Notes under the pieces: model-generated
The model's database searches: none
Told to the model about the DNA's origin: nothing
Seen by the model: the letters and a program-made list of their open reading frames with translations, nothing else
In this document: in pieces, positions 1 through 8,477 of the stretch
Numbering within the stretch: position 1 is the first letter of the stretch
How the letters are laid out: every line of letters begins with the position of its first letter
NCBI GenBank assembly: GCA_001838165.1
Contig: KV835886.1
Span: 66,182 to 86,451, forward strand
Length of the DNA stretch: 20,270 bases
Direction of reading: 5' to 3'
Source of the DNA: Actinomyces sp. HMSC035G02
Lineage (GTDB): Bacteria; Actinomycetota; Actinomycetes; Actinomycetales; Actinomycetaceae
Translations under genes and position numbers: made by a program

Positions 1-117
1 GATTGATGTGGTGACTATCCACAGGCGTGAGCCGTGGGTAAACGGGCAGATGATCCGGTACCAGAGGCGGGTGAGTGCGCCTGCGTTACTGAAGTCGTCG
101 TCGTTGGGACATCTCAT
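1..117 (-). CDS. Partial third copy of tandem membrane-anchored protein family (5' end only)
   Basis: Reading leftward from the ATG at 117, 39 codons stay open to the window edge. They encode a product very similar to the N-terminus of the complete protein at 1787-3385: 25 of 39 residues are identical by my own alignment, including the shared RLWY, THG and VTTSI segments. The segment ends inside what would be the membrane anchor. The start is supported by the paralogue's start at the equivalent position and by a shared TACGAT box just upstream (125-130). Function is unknown. By analogy with the neighbours it should be a cytoplasmic tail, a single transmembrane helix and a large extracytoplasmic domain. 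The gene lies downstream of the two complete copies on the same strand but is separated from them by a hairpin at 179-218, so it is probably a separate transcript. The rest lies outside this window. Confidence 0.75.
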   Translation of the reverse strand, partial: MRCPNDDDFSNAGALTRLWYRIICPFTHGSRLWIVTTSI

Positions 118-124
118 GGACCCG

Positions 125-130
125 ATCGTA
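125..130 (-). promoter_or_regulatory. Candidate -10 box of a leaderless promoter for the partial gene at 1-117
   Basis: On the minus strand TACGAT lies 7 bases before the ATG at 117. This matches the TANNNT -10 pattern at the distance expected when transcription starts at the start codon itself. The same hexamer lies 6 bases before the start of the paralogue at 3385. No ribosome binding site is visible. The role is inferred. Confidence 0.5.
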
Positions 131-178
131 ACCGCATCCGGTAGTAACCGGGTAATTTTGCAGCCGTAGGACGACAGA

Positions 179-218
179 CGAGGCCGGGGCCGGGTTGTGT
201 GTCCCGGCCCCGGCCTCG
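179..218 (-). terminator. GC-rich hairpin after the gene at 243-1790
   Basis: Perfect 16-bp inverted repeat (179-194 and 203-218) around an 8-base loop (195-202). It lies 24 bases beyond the stop codon of the minus-strand gene. No T tract follows the stem in the minus direction, so it may be a U-less actinobacterial terminator or a 3'-end protecting hairpin. It separates the two complete paralogues from the third copy. Confidence 0.65.
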
Positions 219-242
219 TGAATCAGCCTCGCGTCCTGGGGG

Positions 243-1790
243 TCAGCCCGCGCGCCTCGGCGTGATCCCCATGAGGACTGTGTCCGGGTGGGGGTATCCT
301 CCGAGGTACCGCAGGAAAATGTTGCGTTTGGGAACAGGGGTTGCGATGAGTAGGTCATCGTAGAAGGGCTGCGCGGACCTTGCCCCGACCTGTGAGAGGG
401 AGGCAACCTGCTTGCCGGAAGACGTGAAGTGGAGAGTCGGAATTTCTTCCTCGTCGAAATCCTTCCTGACACTTTTCGCTGGGACGCTGAGGATCAGCGA
501 ACCATCGGTTGAGAAGAATGATCCTTGTTCGTAGTTCGTGTCAGTGGGTGTTCCGTCCTCGTCGGGGGCTAAGAACTTCCTGCCGTTGAGGGCGTACATT
601 CTGCTGTCGGGTCTGTTACTTTCAACTCCGTAGCACATGGGGGTCCAGCCGTGCCCGGTGCGGAGGGCCGTGAGGGCCTGCTCGGCTGTGGGAAGAACTG
701 CAAGCCCATCGGTATCCACGCACGTGGTGGTGATAAGTGTCCTCCACCATAGTGAGTTGGTGGTCAGCGTCACCATCTCGCGGAGGCTACCGTCTGGGTT
801 CAAGACGGCGATGTCGCCGTCTTCAAGCTGAGAGTAACCCATCCCGTTAATGATCCAGCCGTCGCTTGTCGCGTAGATCTCGCTTGTCGCGTAGACGTTG
901 TCGATGGAGAGGCGACCGGAGAACGCCACGCCGAGATCCGTGATGGATCCGTCGGTAAGGCTGAGGAATGAATCGAGGGACAGAATATTATTGTTGTCGT
1001 AGTGCCCGACGATGAGATGGCTGTTGGCTGTAGTGATAACGGTTGGGTGAACCGTCTGCCCATCGGCGTTCCTTGTGAGCGCATAGTTCCAGGCTCGGGT
1101 GCCGTCCTTGTGCCACCCCGTGCACGAGGGTTCCTCGTTGCGATCGCCTTCCTGTGAATCGTCGATAGGCGTGCAGGTGACCACGACGGGCCAGGTGATG
1201 GGAACAAAGCCCGCGCCGTCACGCCACGATGGGCGCGACGGGAACAAGACACGTGGGGAATCTAGATAGCGGCCGTCCCCGACAGAGGCAGGTAAGGGAG
1301 AGTCCCAGGTGGCGGTCACTACCCCGTCGGATGCGCGAATTGTCTCCCCGTCCGCGATGATCGAGTCATCCCAGGTGAAGAGTGTGCGACTCCGAGATTT
1401 TAACTCGTGGCGCCACAGAACGACAGGAGCGGATCCGCTCGGATCAATGCCGATGAGTGTCGCTGGGATTGCCTTTTCTGCGTTCGACGATTTTCCTTCC
1501 TCAGCGGCGAGCGCGACGAGGACTCCGTCGACCCGCGTGCTGGCCACGACCGGTGCTGTGACGCCCAGGTCCTTGCTCGTCATCTCCCAGGCGACGGAGA
1601 ACCCGGAGGAGAAATCGGTGGAGATGGCCTGCGAGGGGTGGGCATGACCGGAGTAACCGGTGGGGAGGTGGATCAGCCATGACAGGGTGACCCCGAGACC
1701 GGAAACGAGAATAGTGACGAGTAGTTTTCTCGTGCGGATAAAAATAAGCGTGGAAACAAGGAATTTGCGCGCACTATCCGGGGCGGTCAT
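243..1790 (-). CDS. Membrane-anchored extracytoplasmic protein, tandem paralogue B
   Basis: The product is 515 residues from the ATG at 1790. That start is chosen over an upstream ATG at 1880 because it has a GAGGAGCG ribosome binding site and overlaps the preceding stop codon as ATGA. A short basic tail precedes one hydrophobic helix at about residues 22-42, followed by a long Trp/Gly/Asp-rich domain, so the bulk should lie outside the membrane. Cysteines at about 206, 223, 357 and 386 could form disulphides; paralogue A also has four cysteines, with only the first pair in a clearly similar context. Motifs shared with A include LAWE/VAWE after the anchor, a DGWII segment and a C-terminal L-G-x-x-P...D...GLTP/GITP end. 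The repeated 'D-G' turns and the length suggest a PQQ-like or quinoprotein-like beta-propeller, but this is inference without a profile search. Base composition is less GC-rich than topA-holB. Function unknown. Confidence 0.8.
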   Translation of the reverse strand: MTAPDSARKFLVSTLIFIRTRKLLVTILVSGLGVTLSWLIHLPTGYSGHAHPSQAISTDFSSGFSVAWEMTSKDLGVTAPVVASTRVDGVLVALAAEEGKSSNAEKAIPATLIGIDPSGSAPVVLWRHELKSRSRTLFTWDDSIIADGETIRASDGVVTATWDSPLPASVGDGRYLDSPRVLFPSRPSWRDGAGFVPITWPVVVTCTPIDDSQEGDRNEEPSCTGWHKDGTRAWNYALTRNADGQTVHPTVITTANSHLIVGHYDNNNILSLDSFLSLTDGSITDLGVAFSGRLSIDNVYATSEIYATSDGWIINGMGYSQLEDGDIAVLNPDGSLREMVTLTTNSLWWRTLITTTCVDTDGLAVLPTAEQALTALRTGHGWTPMCYGVESNRPDSRMYALNGRKFLAPDEDGTPTDTNYEQGSFFSTDGSLILSVPAKSVRKDFDEEEIPTLHFTSSGKQVASLSQVGARSAQPFYDDLLIATPVPKRNIFLRYLGGYPHPDTVLMGITPRRAG

Positions 1791-3385
1791 CGAACGCTCC
1801 TCATCGGTCCGGGGGCTGGGGTCAGGCCGACGATACGGTCGCCGGAGGAAGGAGTCAGGCCAAGCAAGCGCTTGTACCACGGTGATGTCTTAGGGGATAT
1901 GCGGGCGACGACGAGATCATCGAAGAGGGCTGTACCGGATGAAACGCGCAGGGTTCGCCATCCGGGGACGGCAGCATCCTTAAGCCAGTAGTCGTCCTGA
2001 CCGGGTGTTGTCCAGTTGCGTTGAGCGATCGCCGAGTCAACGAGGAGCGGCGTGTAGTAATCCTTGACGTCACTCGTGGACTTGGGGATCAATGCCACCG
2101 ATGCGTCACGGCTATAGACAATGCCGCGCGCCCACGTGCGAGCGTCCGTATCGTCATCGAAAACTTGACGATTAGTGACGATCTCCTGGTTGTCGTTGAT
2201 GATGACCGAGGCCATGACCGAGCCAGGCGACGTGTAGACCACCGCGCTCGAAGCCTCCCACGTGTGGTCGCCCGTGGCGGCGTAGTGGAGTAGGTCCTCA
2301 GTGGTGGGCAGTTTGGAATCGTCCGTCACGTGGACGTTGAGGAAAGCGATGCGTTCCATTGCCTCGAACGACAGGGTGCCCACCCTCGGATTCGATCCGT
2401 CAGGGGCGACGGCGGCAACGTTGGAGTCATTCGCGCTGGAGGAGCTTGATCGGAGTCCGTCGCTGATGATCCAGCCATCCCTGCCGCGAATGATGGGTAG
2501 CCGGAATGTGTCTGGATGGACCAAACGACACGTTGTCGTACCGTCGTGATTCTCCCTGACGGCGGGACCGCACGCCTCCTCGATGGCGTCGATCCCCGTG
2601 TGTTCGCCCGTCTCCAGGTTCAGGAATCCGGCCAGCCCATACGTCGTGTCTCGAAGACTCTTATCCGTCGACTTGTCTGTTCTCACCAGCGGCACCCAGC
2701 CGTTCACCGGGGCAACTGCGTCAGGGATCGTATCCGAGGAGGCGTCGAAATCCCAGACGTGGGTAGCGGTCTTATCCCAGGCCTCGCAGTGTCCGGTGGA
2801 GAGATCAGGGCAATAGAGGCGGATCGGGCCGATCGGGGCGCTTGACCATCCTGTTGAGGTGGGGCGTGCGTAGGCGCTCCCGCCCAGGGAATCATCCGAC
2901 GACGGCCAGCCAGTTGTGACCTTCCCATCTGCTGGAGAGATCAGTGTATTGCCGACGAGGAGGTCCCCGTCCCACCAGTGCACGCCGGGCGCGTCGTCGA
3001 CGTCGACGCGCCACAGTTCGCGCGGGCTGGAGTACGAGGCGTCGTAGCCGATTGCGACCCGCTGGCTTCCCTTGTAACCCACCAGGAAGAGGTAGCCGTC
3101 GCGTGCGATGTACGTGTTGATCATGTCCAAATCAGCATCGTTTGCATCGATTTCCCAGGCCAGACGAACGCCGTTGACGTAGTCGCCAGAAAGAAAGCCA
3201 GTGTCCTCGGCGTTGCCGTGGTAGCCCCACGACCCGTTCGCGGAATGCATGACGGCGAGCGCGCACAGGATCGATGTTGTGACCATCCACAGTCGTGCTC
3301 CGTGGGTGTGTGGGGTAATGATCTTGTACCAGAGGCGCTTGAATCGCCCCGCCCACAGGTAGTCTTCATCGTCTGGGAATCGCAT
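1787..3385 (-). CDS. Membrane-anchored extracytoplasmic protein, tandem paralogue A
   Basis: The product is 532 residues from the ATG at 3385. An in-frame ATG at 3409 and a longer start at 3442 are possible. I prefer 3385 because a TACGAT box lies 6 bases upstream and the third copy starts at the equivalent codon. A charged N-terminal tail of about 30 residues precedes one hydrophobic helix (about 31-48), then a roughly 480-residue extracytoplasmic domain rich in Trp, Asp and Gly. Cysteines lie at about 192, 200, 272 and 286. The C-terminus carries the KRLLGLTP...DRIVGLTP motif related to that of paralogue B. Its stop codon overlaps the start of B (ATGA), so the two are probably translationally coupled and made together. 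A beta-propeller fold is plausible but unproven. I do not recognise a function, and there is no enzyme motif I can name. Confidence 0.82.
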   Translation of the reverse strand: MRFPDDEDYLWAGRFKRLWYKIITPHTHGARLWMVTTSILCALAVMHSANGSWGYHGNAEDTGFLSGDYVNGVRLAWEIDANDADLDMINTYIARDGYLFLVGYKGSQRVAIGYDASYSSPRELWRVDVDDAPGVHWWDGDLLVGNTLISPADGKVTTGWPSSDDSLGGSAYARPTSTGWSSAPIGPIRLYCPDLSTGHCEAWDKTATHVWDFDASSDTIPDAVAPVNGWVPLVRTDKSTDKSLRDTTYGLAGFLNLETGEHTGIDAIEEACGPAVRENHDGTTTCRLVHPDTFRLPIIRGRDGWIISDGLRSSSSSANDSNVAAVAPDGSNPRVGTLSFEAMERIAFLNVHVTDDSKLPTTEDLLHYAATGDHTWEASSAVVYTSPGSVMASVIINDNQEIVTNRQVFDDDTDARTWARGIVYSRDASVALIPKSTSDVKDYYTPLLVDSAIAQRNWTTPGQDDYWLKDAAVPGWRTLRVSSGTALFDDLVVARISPKTSPWYKRLLGLTPSSGDRIVGLTPAPGPMRSVR

Positions 3386-3697
3386 GGTTCGATCGTAACC
3401 GCTCGTCATGGTTCCCGCGTCAACACGAACGGCCTGGGACACGCCATGAGGCCGCGGCTTCCCCCTATGTAATAGGTACCGCCGGATGAGCCCACCGGCG
3501 CCTCGCCCGGGCGCGCCCGCGCGCGAGAATCCGCCACTGCCTCGTGAATGTCAAACCCGAGCGGCGTGAGACGCGCGGAAGCGGTCCCGGTACCCAGATG
3601 TGGGTGGGACGCGGTAAGGTCCATCCCAGATGCCTCGATGCGTGCGCTCGCCGACGAGGTGCTACACATACTGGGGAAGCGACGGAAGGGACCGGCA
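3386..3697. other. Divergent intergenic region between the membrane-protein genes and topA
   Basis: No gene is convincing in these 312 bases. Two small hairpins are visible: CCTAT/ATAGG at 3474-3486 and GCCGG/CCGGC a little further on. A TAAGGT at 3615-3620 could be a -10 box for topA, about 78 bases before its start, but no good -35 accompanies it. The topA reading frame stays open upstream to 3548, but that extension has no ribosome binding site and does not resemble TopA N-termini. Confidence 0.4.
3392..3397 (-). promoter_or_regulatory. Candidate -10 box of a leaderless promoter for the tandem paralogues
   Basis: TACGAT on the minus strand lies 6 bases before the ATG at 3385, with no ribosome binding site between. 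The flanking GGTTACGATCG is also present before the start of the third copy (positions 124-134), so this promoter core has been conserved through duplication. A TTGACG at 3418-3423 is 20 bases away, too far for an ideal -35. Confidence 0.5.
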
Positions 3698-6427
3698 ATG
3701 TCAGCGACGAAGCTCGTGATCGTGGAGTCTCCTGCGAAGGCAGCCACCATCGAGGGATACCTGGGTCCCGACTACCACGTGACCGCCTCCATCGGCCACA
3801 TCCGCGACCTTCCGCAGCCCTCCGAGCTGCCCAAGGACATGAAGAAGGGGCCCTTCGGCCGCTTCGCCGTCAACGTGGACGATGGTTTCGCGCCCTACTA
3901 CGTGGTGAACCCGGACAAGAAGAAAAAGGTCACCGAACTCAAGAAGCTCCTCAAGGAGTGCGACGAACTCTATCTGGCAACTGATGAGGACCGCGAGGGT
4001 GAGGCCATCGCGTGGCACCTCCTGCAGGTCTTGAAGCCGAAGGTTCCCGTGCGCCGCATGGTGTTCCATGAAATCACGAAGGAAGCGATCCAGCGCGCCC
4101 TGGAGAACACGCGCGACCTGGACACCGACCTCGTGGACGCGCAGGAGACCCGCCGCATCCTCGACCGCCTCTACGGCTACGAGGTCTCGCCCCTCCTGTG
4201 GCGCAAGATCCGCCCGTCCCTGTCGGCCGGCCGCGTGCAGTCGGTGGCCACGCGCCTCGTGGTCGCCAGGGAACGTGAGCGCATGGCGCACGTGAGCGCC
4301 CAGTACTGGTCGATCGACACGGCTTTCACGTCGGCGGGCCAGGCTTTCGGCGCGCGCGTGGCCTCCGTGGACGGCCACTCGATCGCGACCGGCTCCGACT
4401 TTTCCGAGAAGGGTGAGCTGAGCGCGAAGGCGGCCAAGGCCGGCGTCCTCCACCTGGACGAGGCCACGGCCCACGCCTACGCGCAGGCGCTGTCGGATGC
4501 CCCGGCCTCGGTCATCGATTCGGTGACCCGCAAGCCCTACCGCCGCCGCCCGGCCGCCCCCTTCACGACGTCGACACTCCAGCAGGAGGCGTCGCGCAAG
4601 CTGCACTGGAACGCGTCCTCGACGATGCGCACCGCCCAGTCCCTCTACGAGTCCGGTTACATCACCTACATGCGTACCGACTCCACGGCGCTGTCCAGCC
4701 AGGCGATTCACGCCGCCCGCGAGCAGGCCACCCAGCTCTGCGGGGCCGAGGCCGTGGCCGAGTCTCCACGCATGTACGGCACCACCTCGAAGGGCGCGCA
4801 GGAGGCGCACGAGGCGATCCGTCCCGCCGGCGACCACTTCCGCACGCCGGGCGAGGTGGCCGGTTCCCTGTCGAAGCAGCAGCTGGCCCTGTACGACCTG
4901 ATCTGGAAGCGCACGGTTGCCTCGCAGATGGCCGACGCGGTTGGCTACACGGCGACGATTCGCGTGCTCACCGGCATCGAGGTGGAGGGCAAGCGTCACG
5001 ACGTGATCTCCTCGGCCTCGGGCACGGTCATCACCTCCCCAGGCTTCCGCCTGGCCTACCAGGAGGGCCGCGACCAGGGGCGTTACGACGCGGAAAAGAA
5101 CGACGCGGAGAAGACCCTGCCCGACGTCGCCGAGGGCGATCCCGCGACGCTGACCGAGGCTACCCCGGACGGCCACGAGACCCAGCCCCCGGGCCGCTAC
5201 ACGGAGGCCACGCTGGTCAAGACCATGGAGGAACTCGGCATCGGCCGTCCCTCCACCTACGCGGCCACCATCCAGACGATCGGGGATCGCGGGTACGTGA
5301 CGCATCGCGGTCAGTACCTGGTGCCCACGTGGCTGGCGTTCTCCGTGACGCGCCTGCTCGAGGAGAACCTGGCGAACCTGGTCGATTACGACTTCACGGC
5401 CTCGATGGAGGGCGACCTGGACCGTATCGCCGCGGGCGAGGAGAACGGCACGGAGTTCCTGACCGGCTTCTTCTTCGGCCCCGATGGCACGGGCGAGAAC
5501 GGCGGTCTGCGCCACGACGTTGCCTCCCTGGGCGACGACATCGACGCGCGCGCCGTTAACTCGATCGACCTGGGTCGCGGCGTGACGCTGCGCGTGGGCC
5601 GCTACGGCCCCTACATGGAAAAGGCCGACGGGACGCGCGCGAATGTCCCGCCGGAGGTTGCCCCCGACGAGCTGACGGACGAGCTCATTGACCAGCTCTT
5701 CTCCCGCGCCGCCGACGACGGCCGCGAGCTGGGTGTCGACCCGGCGACCGGTCACACGATCATCGTCAAGGATGGCCGCTACGGCCCCTACGTCACCGAG
5801 GTCCTGCCCGAGGCGGCCGAGGGCGGCGAGGAGGGCGCGAAGAAGACGAAGAAGAGCGCCGCCAAGCCTCGTACCGCCTCGCTGTTCAAGACCATGGACA
5901 TTGCCACCGTCACCCTCGAGGACGCCCTGTCGCTGCTGTCCCTGCCGCGCGAGGTGGGCACGGACCCGGCCTCGGGCGAGGTCATCACCGCGCAGAACGG
6001 CCGCTACGGCCCCTACCTGAAGAAGGGCACGGACTCGCGCACGCTGGCCTCCGAGGACCAGCTGCTGACTATCACCCTGGACGAGGCCCTGGCCATCTAC
6101 GCGCAGCCCAAGACGCGCGGCCGCGGCACGGCCCGCCCGCCGCTGCGCGAGTTCGGCGAGGACCCGATCTCGGGCAAGAAGGTCACCGTCAAGGACGGCC
6201 GCTTCGGCCCCTACGTGACGGACGGCGAGACCAACGTGACGGTGCCGCGCGCCGAGACGGTCGAGGACCTGACGGCCGAGCGCGCCTACGAGCTGCTCGC
6301 CGATAAGCGCGCCAAGGGCCCCGCCCCCAAGCGCACGCGCAAGACGGCCGCGAAGAAGACGACGACCAAGAAGACCACCGCGAAGAAGACGGCCACCAAG
6401 AAGGCCGCGACGAAGAAGGACAGCTGA
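3698..6427 (+). CDS. topA: DNA topoisomerase I (type IA)
   Basis: It relaxes negatively supercoiled DNA by transient single-strand breakage through a 5'-phosphotyrosine link. The start at 3698 is set by GGAAGGG seven bases upstream and gives 909 residues beginning MSATKLVIVESPAKA, the normal TopA N-terminus. The TOPRIM domain shows Glu10 and the acidic D96-E-D98-R-E100 cluster. The catalytic tyrosine is Tyr324 in the YITYMRTDS motif. The C-terminal half lacks tetracysteine zinc fingers. Instead it has four GR(Y/F)GPY repeats starting at residues 634, 693, 768 and 834, followed by a Lys/Thr/Ala-rich tail. This is the usual actinobacterial arrangement, in which the tail is thought to bind DNA. 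Its stop codon shares one base with the tmk start, so topA heads a compact topA-tmk-holB unit. The identification is secure. Confidence 0.97.
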   Translation: MSATKLVIVESPAKAATIEGYLGPDYHVTASIGHIRDLPQPSELPKDMKKGPFGRFAVNVDDGFAPYYVVNPDKKKKVTELKKLLKECDELYLATDEDREGEAIAWHLLQVLKPKVPVRRMVFHEITKEAIQRALENTRDLDTDLVDAQETRRILDRLYGYEVSPLLWRKIRPSLSAGRVQSVATRLVVARERERMAHVSAQYWSIDTAFTSAGQAFGARVASVDGHSIATGSDFSEKGELSAKAAKAGVLHLDEATAHAYAQALSDAPASVIDSVTRKPYRRRPAAPFTTSTLQQEASRKLHWNASSTMRTAQSLYESGYITYMRTDSTALSSQAIHAAREQATQLCGAEAVAESPRMYGTTSKGAQEAHEAIRPAGDHFRTPGEVAGSLSKQQLALYDLIWKRTVASQMADAVGYTATIRVLTGIEVEGKRHDVISSASGTVITSPGFRLAYQEGRDQGRYDAEKNDAEKTLPDVAEGDPATLTEATPDGHETQPPGRYTEATLVKTMEELGIGRPSTYAATIQTIGDRGYVTHRGQYLVPTWLAFSVTRLLEENLANLVDYDFTASMEGDLDRIAAGEENGTEFLTGFFFGPDGTGENGGLRHDVASLGDDIDARAVNSIDLGRGVTLRVGRYGPYMEKADGTRANVPPEVAPDELTDELIDQLFSRAADDGRELGVDPATGHTIIVKDGRYGPYVTEVLPEAAEGGEEGAKKTKKSAAKPRTASLFKTMDIATVTLEDALSLLSLPREVGTDPASGEVITAQNGRYGPYLKKGTDSRTLASEDQLLTITLDEALAIYAQPKTRGRGTARPPLREFGEDPISGKKVTVKDGRFGPYVTDGETNVTVPRAETVEDLTAERAYELLADKRAKGPAPKRTRKTAAKKTTTKKTTAKKTATKKAATKKDS

Positions 6428-7251
6428 TGGCAGCGCGAGGAGTGTTCATCACCTTCGAAGGTGGCGACGGCTCGGGGAAGTCCACGCAGATCCAGTCCGT
6501 GCGCGACTGGTTCGAGAGTCGCGGCCGCGAGGTCATCGTCACCCGCGAGCCGGGCGGCACCGAGCTGGGGACGGAGATCCGTCGCCTCGTGCAAAACGGC
6601 CCCGAGGACGTCGACGCGCGCACGGAGGCCCTCCTGTACGCGGCCGACCGCGCCTACCACGTCGCCACGGTCATCGCCCCCGCCCTCGAGCGCGGCGCGG
6701 TCGTGCTGGGGGACCGCTACATCGACTCCTCTCTGGCCTACCAGGGCGCGGCCCGCTCCCTCGGCGTGGACGAAATCGCCTCCCTGTCCGCGTGGGCGAC
6801 CCGCGGCCTCTACCCGTCCCTCACTTTCCTCCTCGACCTGCCCCCGGAGGTCGGCGCGCGCCGCCGCACCGACGCCCCGGACCGCATGGAGCGCGAGTCG
6901 ATGGACTTCCACGAGCGCGTGCGCCACGAGTACCTGCGCCTCGCGGACGCCGAGCCTGACCGCATCGTCGTCATCGACGCGGTCGGCACTGTCGACGAGG
7001 TCTTCTCCGAGATCCGCGGCGTCCTCGTCGAACGCTTCGAGGGTGGCTCCGTCACCATCGACGAGGCCGCCGACGCCGTGCCCGCGCCCACTCAGGAGGC
7101 CCCGGCCTCGTCCGAGGTTCCCGAGGCCGCTGAGGCCCCCGGGGCCGCTGAGCAGAAGCGCGAGAAGAGCGCGAACAAGGGTAGCGCCCGCAAGCCCGCC
7201 ACCATGGTGGGAGCCCTGGGCGAATCCCAGGGCGCGCTCTGGGATGAATGA
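6427..7251 (+). CDS. tmk: Thymidylate kinase with C-terminal extension
   Basis: It phosphorylates dTMP to dTDP in the cytoplasm, the committed step of dTTP supply. The start overlaps the topA stop (TGATG), with AAGGA six bases upstream. Near the N-terminus is the P-loop EGGDGSGKST, then the TREPGGTELG motif, the GDRYIDSSLAYQG segment, and a LID-like Arg-rich stretch around RRRTDAPDRMERES. The family domain ends at about residue 210. A further roughly 60 residues follow, rich in Ala, Pro and Glu, then a basic patch and a short ALGESQGALWDE end. The typical enzyme is about 205-215 residues, so this tail is an unusual, probably disordered addition. Its stop overlaps the holB start by ATGA, linking precursor supply with the replicase clamp-loader subunit in one unit. 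Confidence 0.95.
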   Translation: MAARGVFITFEGGDGSGKSTQIQSVRDWFESRGREVIVTREPGGTELGTEIRRLVQNGPEDVDARTEALLYAADRAYHVATVIAPALERGAVVLGDRYIDSSLAYQGAARSLGVDEIASLSAWATRGLYPSLTFLLDLPPEVGARRRTDAPDRMERESMDFHERVRHEYLRLADAEPDRIVVIDAVGTVDEVFSEIRGVLVERFEGGSVTIDEAADAVPAPTQEAPASSEVPEAAEAPGAAEQKREKSANKGSARKPATMVGALGESQGALWDE

Positions 7252-8441
7252 TGAGCGTCTGGTCCTCGCTCGTCGGACAGGACGCGGCCGTCGCTAAGCT
7301 CAGCGAGGCCGCAGCGTCCGCCCGCGCGATCGTCGCCTCCCGTGGCGGCGCACGCGCCTCCGACGACGCGCGTTCCATGAGCCATGCCTGGCTCATTACC
7401 GGCCCTCCCGGGTCGGGTCGCTCCGTCGCCGCGCGCGCCTTCGCGGCCGCCCTGCAGTGCACGGGCGAGACCGTGGGGTGTGGCGAGTGCGCCGGATGCC
7501 GCACGACGATGGGGCGTACGAACGCCGACGTCGTCTTCGCGGCCACCGAGACCTCGATCATCAACGTGGAGACCGCCCGTTCCCTCGTGCTGCAGGCGCA
7601 GTCCTCGCCCTCCCAGGGGCTGTGGCGCGTCATCGTCGTCGAGGATGCGGACCGCCTCGGCGAGTCCGGCGCGAACGCCCTGCTCAAGGCCATCGAGGAG
7701 CCGCCCGAGCACACCGTGTGGCTGTTGTGCGCCCCCAGCCCCGAGGACATGATCGCCACGATCCGCTCGCGCTGCCGCCACCTCGGCCTGCGCATCCCGA
7801 CCGCGGCCGCGGTCGCCGACCTACTCGTGCGCGAGGGCGTCGCCACCCCCGATGTCGCCCTCGAGGCCGCGCGCGCCGCCCAGTCGCACATCGGCCTGGC
7901 CCGCGCGCTCGCCCGCGACCCCCAGATGCGCGAACGCCGCCGAGCCATCATCACCGCGCCCGCCTCCGTGCGCAGCGTCGGCGAGGCCGTCATGGCCGCC
8001 GACCGCCTCCTCGAGACCGCAAAAGCCCAGGCCGACGCGCAGGTCAGCGAACGTAACGCCCGCGAAAAGGCCGAACTGATGCGCCAGCTCGGCATGGACG
8101 AGGGCGAGAGTGCCACCAAGGCCTCGCGCACGATGATCCGCCAGCTCGAGGAAGACCAGAAGCGCCGCTCCAAGCGTGCCCTCACCGACGCGATCGACCG
8201 CGCTCTCATCGACCTGCTCGCAATCTACCGCGACGTCCTCATGGTCCAGGTGGGTGGGGACGGCGAGCTCATCAACACGGACCTGGCCGACCTCGTGCAC
8301 GAGATCGCCCAGGACTCCACGCCTCGCCAGACCCTCGCGCGCGTCGACCACATCGAGACCGCGCGCAAGCGCCTCGTGTCGAACGGCAACCCCCTGCTGG
8401 TCCTGGAAGACATGGCGATTTCGCTGCGCCCCCAAGCCTGA
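7248..8441 (+). CDS. holB: DNA polymerase III subunit delta' (clamp loader)
   Basis: It is a subunit of the clamp-loader complex that places the sliding clamp on primed DNA. The product is 397 residues (396 if the second ATG at 7251 is used), coupled to tmk by an ATGA overlap. The AAA+ domain begins with GPPGSGRS at residues 52-59. The usual Walker Lys is Arg here, consistent with delta' being an ATPase-poor stator. A zinc-binding set follows: Cys71, Cys78, Cys81, Cys84. The ALLKAIEEPP motif and the conserved TIRSRC segment, which carries the arginine finger in this family, are present. A longer linker and a C-terminal helical collar domain complete the protein. There is no separate ribosome binding site, so it relies on upstream translation. 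Confidence 0.93.
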   Translation: MMSVWSSLVGQDAAVAKLSEAAASARAIVASRGGARASDDARSMSHAWLITGPPGSGRSVAARAFAAALQCTGETVGCGECAGCRTTMGRTNADVVFAATETSIINVETARSLVLQAQSSPSQGLWRVIVVEDADRLGESGANALLKAIEEPPEHTVWLLCAPSPEDMIATIRSRCRHLGLRIPTAAAVADLLVREGVATPDVALEAARAAQSHIGLARALARDPQMRERRRAIITAPASVRSVGEAVMAADRLLETAKAQADAQVSERNAREKAELMRQLGMDEGESATKASRTMIRQLEEDQKRRSKRALTDAIDRALIDLLAIYRDVLMVQVGGDGELINTDLADLVHEIAQDSTPRQTLARVDHIETARKRLVSNGNPLLVLEDMAISLRPQA

Positions 8442-8464
8442 AAACTGACCCGGCGTTTCTCCGT

Positions 8465-8470
8465 TACAAT
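8465..8470 (+). promoter_or_regulatory. Candidate leaderless -10 box for the aminopeptidase gene
   Basis: TACAAT lies exactly 7 bases before the ATG at 8478, with no purine-rich ribosome binding site between. This suggests a separate promoter, with transcription starting at or near the A of the start codon, rather than simple read-through from holB. No clear -35 is seen. Confidence 0.5.
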
Positions 8471-8477
8471 CGGGGCC

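Noticed and set aside
3548..3697. A 50-residue N-terminal extension of TopA
   Set aside because: The upstream start lacks a ribosome binding site, while MSATKLVIVESPAK at 3698 matches normal TopA N-termini and has GGAAGGG upstream.
3701..5755. A 684-codon open frame antisense to topA
   Set aside because: It lies wholly opposite a certain gene, and its product is Arg/Gly/Val-rich with no recognisable domain or ribosome binding site. This is a GC-rich shadow frame.
7299..7424. HolB Walker A with Arg in place of Lys as a broken gene
   Set aside because: Delta' subunits often have a degenerate P-loop and do not need ATP hydrolysis. The remaining motifs and zinc cysteines are intact.
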